From Desulfobacterales bacterium (lineage in GTDB: Bacteria > Desulfobacterota > Desulfobacteria > Desulfobacterales > JANQIE01), in assembly GCA_028282295.1 (NCBI GenBank), contig JANQIE010000071.1, positions 1 through 64,000 of the forward strand: 64,000 bases of DNA. Reading direction: 5' to 3'. The translations under genes and the position numbers were made by a program. The notes below the pieces were generated by a model. The model saw nothing but the letters and a program-made list of their open reading frames with translations, was not told where the DNA came from and searched no databases. Every line of letters starts with the position of its first letter. Position 1 is the first letter of the stretch. This document shows, in pieces, positions 43,025-50,351 of this stretch.

Positions 43025-43202
43025 GTAAAAAAACATTTGTCACCCCGGCGAAAGCCGGGGGACAGAATCTAAACGACAAGATACTTTTTTGCACTCCAAT
43101 TTTAGTCCGGGATATGGTAAATTGACCATAGTTCGGACTTTTTTTCCACTGGCACGGCATACTGAAAACTTAAAAGCTCGCGAATCCGAAAGGATTAGCT
43201 TC

Positions 43203-43595
43203 ATGACGCACAAGATACTGATCGTCGATGACGAGCCGAACATTGTCGTTCCACTTCAGTTTTTAATGGAACAAAACGGTTTCCAGGTGACGGTGGCGGC
43301 AAGCGGTGAAGAGTCGTTGGAGGCAATTTCCAAGTTTCAGCCCGATTTAATTCTACTCGATATCATGCTTCCGGGTATCGACGGCTACGAAGTCTGCGAA
43401 ATCGTACGCCTGAATCCTGAGTGGCGTGACACGAAGATCATTTTTCTTACCGCCATGGGGCGGGACGTCGATATCGCCAAGGGCATGGTCTTAGGCGCCG
43501 ATGACTACATCACCAAACCTTTCTCAAATAAAGAAATCATCGCCAAGATCAAGAATCTGTTGAACAATAACAACAACGATGAAAACGGGCAATAA
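43203..43595 (+). CDS. REC-only response regulator (start moved from 43089)
   Basis: KILIVDDEPNIV, LDIMLPGIDGYEVC, FLTAMG, GADDYITKPFSNKEIIAKI; no output domain. Confidence 0.93.
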   Translation: MTHKILIVDDEPNIVVPLQFLMEQNGFQVTVAASGEESLEAISKFQPDLILLDIMLPGIDGYEVCEIVRLNPEWRDTKIIFLTAMGRDVDIAKGMVLGADDYITKPFSNKEIIAKIKNLLNNNNNDENGQ

Positions 43596-45735
43596 ATTCT
43601 GGTGGTTCGCCGCCATCGCGGTTTTCGTCACCTTTGCCATCCTGTCCGGACTGGGCCTTTTCTTGTGGCACCAACTCGCTCCTGACGATCGCCTGGTCAT
43701 CGTCAAATTACTGCAAAGCCATTTCGGATATGTTTTCGGCGCCCTGGTTTTACTTCTCGCCGCCATCGGTTTTGCCATCGACGGAATTTTTCACGTCTAC
43801 ATTCTCCCCTTAAGCAAACTGGTCGAAGAAACCACCGTTATCTACACCGCCAACCCGAGCCATCGCATCGCGCTGGAAGGCAGCCGCGACATCGTCAACA
43901 TGGCCGACCTGATCAACCGGGAGGCGGATCGTTTTGAGCAACTGCAACGCAATATCCGCGAACAGTCCCAGTTGGCCAGGGCCGAAATCGAATTAGAAAA
44001 AAACATCCTGGCTGCCATCCTGGCCGAACTTCCTGATGCCGTGGTGATCTGCGATATGGACGGCCGTGTGATTCTTTACAACCGGCGCGCCGGTGAAATG
44101 CTTGTCGGCCGGCGGCAAAAAAGTAAAAGTGGCGGCTTCATCGGTCTGGGGCGGTCCATCTTCAACCTGGTCGATAAAAACCTGATTGTGCACGCGCTCG
44201 ATGAAATCGATGCGCAAATCAAGGCGGACGCGCCGACCACGGCATCGAGCTTCGTCACCGGCGGCGCCGGCGACACGCTGCTGCGCACCGAGGCCGTGCC
44301 GGTATTGAACCAACACAAGCACTTGACCGGCTTTGTGCTGTTGATGCGCGACATCACCCAAGCGGTGGCCAACACAACCGCGCAGCATGTCAATATCCGG
44401 TCCGGGATGCAGCAAATCAGGGGCTCTTTGGCCAGCATCCGCTCGGCTATCGAGGCGATCCTCGAATTTCCGGAAATGAACGCCGAACAACTGGGGCGCT
44501 TTCGATCGATTATTCATAAGGAGGCGATCGACCTGAGCCGTGTTTTGGACGGTCAGCACAACGCCTACGCCGACCGGTTGCCGACCCACTGGCCGTTGAC
44601 CCCCATGCTGGCCAAGGACTTGCTGCAAGCGGTCATCCATAAGGCGCAGCAACAATGCCGGGTTCCCTTTGAACTGGAGACCATCGACGAAACCTGTTGG
44701 ATCAAAGTCGACAGCTATTCCACGATTCTGGCCATGCTGTTTGCCATTGACCAAATCATAACCATTGCGGCAATCGACCGTTTTTTCTGCTCCCTGGATA
44801 CCGGCGGGGAATTCGTGCAGTTCAATTTCATGTGGATCGGCAAGCCGGTCAAAATCGAACAACTGCGCAAGTTGGACGACCAACTGGTCGCAATCGGCGA
44901 AGAAGCGTTACCGCTGACGGTGAAAGAAGTACGCGCCTACAACCAGGCGCAAATCTGGACCTCGTCGACCCTTGCCACCGCTGCCGGCACACGATGCTGC
45001 CTGCGCATCTTTTTTCCGGGCCGGCAAGCCGAGGACGTCACATCGCCCCGCACCGCGCCCATATTGCCGCACAGCCGGCCCGAGTTTTACGATTTCGACC
45101 TGTTCAACCAACCCGGCCAGAAACCGGAAGTGGATGGTCTGCGCCTCACCGAGGCGCACTACACCGTTTTCGACACCGAAACCACCGGTTTGGACCCCAA
45201 GGCCGGTGATGAAATTATTTCCGTCGGCGCCGTGCGGATTGTCAACGGGCGCTTGCTGCGCGATGAGCGTTTCGATCAAATCGTCGATCCCAGGCGCCAA
45301 ATCCCGGCCGCCTCGACCAAGGTCCACGGCTTGAACGCCGACATGGTGGCCGGGCAACCGGCGATCGGCCAAGTACTGCCCCGATTTCACAAGTTTTGCA
45401 GCGATACAGTCCTGGTGGCCCACAACGCCGCCTTTGACATGCGCATGCTGCAACTCAAGGAACAAAAGACCGGTGTTCGTTTCGTCAATCCGGTTCTCGA
45501 CACCATGCTGCTGTCCGAGGTGGTGCACCCGGCCCATAAGAATCACAGCATCGAAGCGATTGCTCACCGGCTGGGCGTGAGTGTGATCGGGCGTCATACC
45601 GCCTTGGGGGATGCCATTGTCACCGGTGAAATTTTTCTTAAGCTGATTCCGCTGCTCATCAAACAAGGCATCTGCTGCATCGGCGATGCCCGCGCAGCAT
45701 CGCAAAAAACATACAATGCACGGTTGAAGTACTGA
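43579..45735 (+). CDS. Membrane PAS-domain protein fused to a DnaQ-like 3'-5' exonuclease domain
   Basis: Two N-terminal TMs; PAS-like LAELPDAVVICDMDGRVILYNRRAGEML; C-terminal DEDDh exonuclease VFDTETTGLDPKAGDEIISVGAVRI...VAHNAAFDMRML...GRHTALGDAIVT. Confidence 0.87.
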   Translation: MKTGNKFWWFAAIAVFVTFAILSGLGLFLWHQLAPDDRLVIVKLLQSHFGYVFGALVLLLAAIGFAIDGIFHVYILPLSKLVEETTVIYTANPSHRIALEGSRDIVNMADLINREADRFEQLQRNIREQSQLARAEIELEKNILAAILAELPDAVVICDMDGRVILYNRRAGEMLVGRRQKSKSGGFIGLGRSIFNLVDKNLIVHALDEIDAQIKADAPTTASSFVTGGAGDTLLRTEAVPVLNQHKHLTGFVLLMRDITQAVANTTAQHVNIRSGMQQIRGSLASIRSAIEAILEFPEMNAEQLGRFRSIIHKEAIDLSRVLDGQHNAYADRLPTHWPLTPMLAKDLLQAVIHKAQQQCRVPFELETIDETCWIKVDSYSTILAMLFAIDQIITIAAIDRFFCSLDTGGEFVQFNFMWIGKPVKIEQLRKLDDQLVAIGEEALPLTVKEVRAYNQAQIWTSSTLATAAGTRCCLRIFFPGRQAEDVTSPRTAPILPHSRPEFYDFDLFNQPGQKPEVDGLRLTEAHYTVFDTETTGLDPKAGDEIISVGAVRIVNGRLLRDERFDQIVDPRRQIPAASTKVHGLNADMVAGQPAIGQVLPRFHKFCSDTVLVAHNAAFDMRMLQLKEQKTGVRFVNPVLDTMLLSEVVHPAHKNHSIEAIAHRLGVSVIGRHTALGDAIVTGEIFLKLIPLLIKQGICCIGDARAASQKTYNARLKY

Positions 45736-45752
45736 CCGCAAGGATCAGACCG

Positions 45753-48098
45753 ATGAGTAAACGCGCCTTGGAATTTCTTTCCAGCATACCGCTTTTTTCC
45801 ATGCTTCCCCTTAAAGACCGGGAACAACTGGCCCAAGCGATTACCGAAGAAAAATACCCCCAGGGTACCGTGTTGTCCCGGCAGGGCAAATCGAAAATCG
45901 AAAAAATCCTGCTCGTCAAGTCCGGCGCCCTGGAATTATACTACAACGCCCGGAACAGAAAAATACTAAGCGGCTTGCTCCGGCGCGGCGATGTCTTCGG
46001 CGGCATATCCCTGCTGATGAATGAAGGCATCGCGGTCCGCACCGCCCAGGTCGACCGTGACGCCGCGTTCTATGTGCTGCCCAAACACGTTTTTAAAAAA
46101 GTGTGCGCCCGCCATCGTTTTTTCTACGATCACTTCGTGGAGACCTTCAGCAAACGCATGCTGGACGAATCGTACGCCTCGATCATCGCCAGCGCTCAGG
46201 CGATCACGTTCCTGTCTCATATCCTGCCGTTTTCCTTTTTATCTGAAAAAGAACTTGAACAACTGGCCGATGACGCCGCCATCGTCCTGCACCCCAAAAA
46301 CACGGTTCTTTTTCTACAAGGCCGAAGCACCATCGACCATTTGTATATTATCCAAAAGGGTGCGGCGGAACGTTATTACGAAGAGCAGGACAAAAAAACA
46401 CTGCGCGGCCTGCTGGGCGAGGGGGATATTTACGGCGGCATCTCCATGCTCCTGAATGAATCGATCGCCGTCCGCTCCCTCAAAACCACCGAGGCCACCT
46501 ATTTTTACACAATTTCCAAAAAACGTTTTCTGGAAACCTGCCGGCAGCATGAGGCCTTTTCCGATTTCTTCACCGATACCTTCGGCAAACGGATGCTCGA
46601 CCGCAGTTATGCCGAGATAATCGCCCAAAGCAATCGCCCACGGCTCGACTCGCCGCATTTTTTCAACCAGGCCATTGAGCCGCTTTGCCAAAAAGAGATT
46701 GTCTTTTGCGATGCAACCACCACGATTCAGGCCGCGGCGGAAATCATGAGCCGCCACCGCTGCAGCTCGATCTTTATCCGCAACAACCGGAACGACTATA
46801 TCGGGCTGGTCACCGACAATGATTTTCGCACCAAAGTGATCGCCAAAGGACAAGATACCGCCGCCCCGGTCGCCTCGATCATGAGTGCGCCGCTCAATAC
46901 CATTTCCGGCAGGGCCTTTGTGTTCGAAGCCATGCTGACCATGAGTCAAAAACGGATCAAACATCTGGCTATCGAAAACAGCGACGGAAAGGTGGTGGGG
47001 GTGCTGACCAACCATGATCTGCTGACCGCTCAGGGACAATCCCCCTTTTTTATCATCAATGAAATCGCCGCCGCCCGCACCATCGATGAAATTGCCGAAC
47101 AGCACCGGCGGTTGCCGCGGTTGATCCAGACCCTGATGAACAGCGGGGCCAAGGCCCAGAATGTGACCCGTTTGATTACAACCCTTTCCGACACCGTGCT
47201 GGAGAAAATCATCGCTTGGACCCTGGACGAGATCGGTCCGCCGCCGGTGCCCTTCGTCTTCATGATTCTCGGCAGCGAAGGGCGCAAGGAGCAGACCCTG
47301 AAGACCGATCAGGACAATGCCATTGTTTATCTGGATGTGCCGGAAGGCCCGGACAAGGCGATCGACGCCGAGGCCGCCCGCGACTATTTCCTGGAGTTGG
47401 GCGAAAAGGTTTGTGACCGGCTCGATCATGTTGGCTACGCGTTTTGCGAAGGCGACATCATGGCCAAAAATCCGCGTTGGTGCCAACCGCTGAGCATCTG
47501 GAAGCAGTATTTTGCCGGCTGGATTCATGCCCCCGAACCGGAGCATCTGCTGCGGGCCAGCATCTTTTTTGATTTTCGGTGCGCCTACGGCGACAAGAAC
47601 CTGATGGAAACACTCAACGCCTACCTGAACCGGCAACTCGGAAGCTGGACCGGTTTTTTCCGCCACCTCACGGAAAACGCGTTGCACTTCAAGCCGCCCA
47701 TCGGCTTTTTCCGCAATTTTCTGGTTGAATCCAAAGGCCAGCACCGCAATGCCTTTGACATCAAAAGCGCCATGCTGCCGATCGTCGATTTCGCGCGCAT
47801 CTATGCGTTGCGGCATCGCGTCGCGGAAACCAACACCCTGTCGCGTCTGCACCAGCTATACCTGAGGGATATTTTTACCTGGCAGGAGTACAACGAACTG
47901 CAACACGCCTATGTGTTTTTGATGCAGCTTCGGTTTGCCCGCCAGGTGACGGCCATCGTGGATGAACAGACCGCCCCCAACAATTATGTCAATCCCAAAA
48001 AACTTTCCCGCATCGAGCAGACCATGCTCAAGGAAATTTTTAAACGTATCGAGAAATTTCAGCAAAAATTAGATTTTGATTTTACCGGGCTGACTTGA
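45753..48098 (+). CDS. Dual cNMP-binding, CBS pair, DUF294-type nucleotidyltransferase protein
   Basis: Two cNMP-binding-like repeats, CBS motifs, ILGSEGRKEQTLKTDQDNAIVY nucleotidyltransferase. Confidence 0.87.
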   Translation: MSKRALEFLSSIPLFSMLPLKDREQLAQAITEEKYPQGTVLSRQGKSKIEKILLVKSGALELYYNARNRKILSGLLRRGDVFGGISLLMNEGIAVRTAQVDRDAAFYVLPKHVFKKVCARHRFFYDHFVETFSKRMLDESYASIIASAQAITFLSHILPFSFLSEKELEQLADDAAIVLHPKNTVLFLQGRSTIDHLYIIQKGAAERYYEEQDKKTLRGLLGEGDIYGGISMLLNESIAVRSLKTTEATYFYTISKKRFLETCRQHEAFSDFFTDTFGKRMLDRSYAEIIAQSNRPRLDSPHFFNQAIEPLCQKEIVFCDATTTIQAAAEIMSRHRCSSIFIRNNRNDYIGLVTDNDFRTKVIAKGQDTAAPVASIMSAPLNTISGRAFVFEAMLTMSQKRIKHLAIENSDGKVVGVLTNHDLLTAQGQSPFFIINEIAAARTIDEIAEQHRRLPRLIQTLMNSGAKAQNVTRLITTLSDTVLEKIIAWTLDEIGPPPVPFVFMILGSEGRKEQTLKTDQDNAIVYLDVPEGPDKAIDAEAARDYFLELGEKVCDRLDHVGYAFCEGDIMAKNPRWCQPLSIWKQYFAGWIHAPEPEHLLRASIFFDFRCAYGDKNLMETLNAYLNRQLGSWTGFFRHLTENALHFKPPIGFFRNFLVESKGQHRNAFDIKSAMLPIVDFARIYALRHRVAETNTLSRLHQLYLRDIFTWQEYNELQHAYVFLMQLRFARQVTAIVDEQTAPNNYVNPKKLSRIEQTMLKEIFKRIEKFQQKLDFDFTGLT

Positions 48099-48139
48099 TA
48101 CTGATGTTTTTTTTCGAGCCCTGAACCAAATGGAATAAA

Positions 48140-49240
48140 ATGTCTATCGAACGTTTATATATCGATCGTACCGTCGTTCACAAACCGGCAACCCGTGAAA
48201 TCCAGGACCGGTTTAAGGGACCGGTCCACGTTGTCGACGCGGTGGAAGACGTTTTTGCCGAAATTTCAAACGCCTCGGATCCGGTTGCGGCGGGCAAGCA
48301 GATCCTGCTGTTGACGCAAAACAAGGGGACTTTTGTCAAGGCATGTCCGGGAACACGGGAATATACCTGCTGCGGGTACCAGATCCTGAACGTGGGCACC
48401 TTCTGCACCATGGACTGCGCCTACTGCATTTTGCAGGTTTACTTCCACCCACCGGTATTGCAGTATTTCGTCAATCAGGATGCTATGCTGACCGAGCTGG
48501 ATCAGGTGTTTGCAAAAAAAACCGTCAGCCGGATCGGAACCGGTGAACTGACCGACAGCCTGATTTGGGAAGCCCACACCAGTCTTTCCGAAGTACTTAT
48601 CAACAAGTTCGCCCGACAAAACCATGCCGTGCTCGAACTAAAATCCAAAACCGTCGCCATCAAGCAACTGAAAAATTTGCCCCATCGACACAAAACCATC
48701 ATGGCCTGGTCGCTGAACACCCCGCGCATCATCCGCTCCGAGGAACGGTTCACCGCATCGCTGCGCGCCCGTCTGGAAGCGGCGGCCCAGTGCCGGCAAT
48801 GGGGGTATCCACTCGCCTTTCACTTTGACCCCATGATCATTTATGAAGGCTGCGAACAAGAGTATCGCGCCGTGGTCAACGCGATCTTCGACCACGTGGA
48901 TGCTGACGCAATCGTATGGATCAGCCTGGGCGCCCTGCGCTTTATCCCGGCCTTGAAGAGGGTTATTGAACGACGCTTCAAGGACTCGAAAATTGTCTAC
49001 GGCGAATTTATCAGCGGGCTCGACGGCAAATGGCGCTATTTCAAACCGTTGCGCATGCGGCTGTTTCGGCAAATGGTACGCTGGATCAAAGCAAAAGCGC
49101 CCCAGGTGTGCGTTTACCTGTGCATGGAAGATGACGAGGTCTGGTCCGATGCCTTTGGCTACACCCCCGAAGAGCATGGCGGTCTGGCGCAACTGCTCGA
49201 TGACGCGGCGATCCGTCACTGCAAGCTGACCGGTACCTGA
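48140..49240 (+). CDS. Radical SAM protein, spore photoproduct lyase-like family
   Basis: CPGTREYTCCGYQILNVGTFCTMDCAYCILQVYF (CX3CX2C), RIGTGELTDSLIWE, LELKSKT, SLNTPRIIRSEE. Confidence 0.82.
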   Translation: MSIERLYIDRTVVHKPATREIQDRFKGPVHVVDAVEDVFAEISNASDPVAAGKQILLLTQNKGTFVKACPGTREYTCCGYQILNVGTFCTMDCAYCILQVYFHPPVLQYFVNQDAMLTELDQVFAKKTVSRIGTGELTDSLIWEAHTSLSEVLINKFARQNHAVLELKSKTVAIKQLKNLPHRHKTIMAWSLNTPRIIRSEERFTASLRARLEAAAQCRQWGYPLAFHFDPMIIYEGCEQEYRAVVNAIFDHVDADAIVWISLGALRFIPALKRVIERRFKDSKIVYGEFISGLDGKWRYFKPLRMRLFRQMVRWIKAKAPQVCVYLCMEDDEVWSDAFGYTPEEHGGLAQLLDDAAIRHCKLTGT

Positions 49241-49241
49241 C

Positions 49242-49913
49242 ATGGGCCGCCACATGCATCGTATCGCTTGTTTCGGCCTGGCGTTGGCTGTTTTGTTCGG
49301 CCTTCATGTCATGGGCTACGCCGGCCAGGAGGCCCATGTCCGCTGGGTGATCGACGGTGATACAATCGTGCTGCGCGACGGCCGGCATGTGCGCTACATC
49401 GGCATCAACAGCCCGGAGACGGCCAAAAAGGGCCGTCCCGCGGAACCGTATGCACACGCCGCACGCCGGCTGAATCATCAGCTTGTCCATGGACGCAGGG
49501 TCCATTTGCAATTCGACCAGGAACGCCGTGACCATTATGGCCGCCGGCTAGCCTATGTATTTATGGAAGACGGGCGCATGGTCAACGACCTGATGGTGCA
49601 AAACGGCCTGGCCTATTGTCTCTACCACCATCCGAACACAAAACACCATCAACGTCTGCTTGCATCCCAACAAGCGGCCATGGATGCCGGGGTCGGTCTC
49701 TGGCAGCACCTGAGCAGCAGGGCAGGGCGCTATATCGGCAATCGCCGTTCAAAACGGTTTCACGCCGCCACCTGCCGCTTCGGCAAGCGAATCCGCCGCC
49801 GCTATCGCGTCCTGTTCAACGACGCCCGGCACGCTTTTTATAATGGATATGCGCCGGACAGACACTGTTTGCCCGGCCTGCCGTTAAACCAAAACGGATT
49901 GATGGCCGACTGA
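49242..49913 (+). CDS. Thermonuclease (SNase-like) family protein
   Basis: HVRWVIDGDTIVLRDGRHVRYIGINSPET, LQFDQERRDHYGRRLAYVFMEDGRMVNDLMVQNGLA. Confidence 0.88.
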   Translation: MGRHMHRIACFGLALAVLFGLHVMGYAGQEAHVRWVIDGDTIVLRDGRHVRYIGINSPETAKKGRPAEPYAHAARRLNHQLVHGRRVHLQFDQERRDHYGRRLAYVFMEDGRMVNDLMVQNGLAYCLYHHPNTKHHQRLLASQQAAMDAGVGLWQHLSSRAGRYIGNRRSKRFHAATCRFGKRIRRRYRVLFNDARHAFYNGYAPDRHCLPGLPLNQNGLMAD

Positions 49914-49963
49914 AATCCCTCCGGCTGACCCTCCTTTTTTTTCGATAGCCCTTAAGATTCAGG

Positions 49964-50000
49964 TTTTTCGAACCCCAAATTCAGGTTTTCCCCGATTTAC
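49964..50000. promoter_or_regulatory. Upstream motif, site A (shared with 53454-53509)
   Basis: TTTTTCGAACCCCAAATTCAGGTTTTCCCCGATTTAC. Confidence 0.4.
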
Positions 50001-50175
50001 ATTGGTACCAAAATGTAGCACAACAGGCGGAAACAGAACATGCAGGTTTCATTGCAATCATTTTTGCGCAAGCCCTGAGTACATTAAAAAATTAAGAGAA
50101 CACAAATGCCGTTTTGGCGACGCCCCCTGGAAGTTCGCACACAACGTTGATAATTACCTGACAGGAACCGAATCG

Positions 50176-50330
50176 ATGGGCCGTTCAAAAGAAATAGGCG
50201 GCAAGAGTGGATCCGGTGCCCCCCAAGAAAAACAGGTACGTTGGAGAACAAACCTGAGCAAGACCCTGCGTCAAGACCACAAGACACCGTCGAGGAATCA
50301 TCCGAACAAAAGGCTATAGATGTAGGTTAA
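50176..50330 (+). pseudogene. Decayed, frameshifted duplicate of the calpain-like protein N-terminus
   Basis: MGRSKEIGGKSGSGAPQEKQ then +2 frame LENKPEQDPASRPQDTVEESSEQKAIDVG*, versus intact MSRVKESKNENKTPKAPDKPEARPKEPAKKEAPSRPKTTTMESSEQKANNVKG. Confidence 0.55.
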
Positions 50331-50351
50331 GAGTACTTTAGGAGTAAACCC

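Noticed and set aside
46314-47852. 512-aa antisense ORF over the DUF294 gene, and similar at 24965..26002, 38922..39830 and 43993..44883
   Set aside because: Shadow frames opposite confident CDSs.
48140-49913. SPL-like radical SAM plus thermonuclease considered as a defence system
   Set aside because: Simple adjacency with no other defence-type genes; no support for a shared function.
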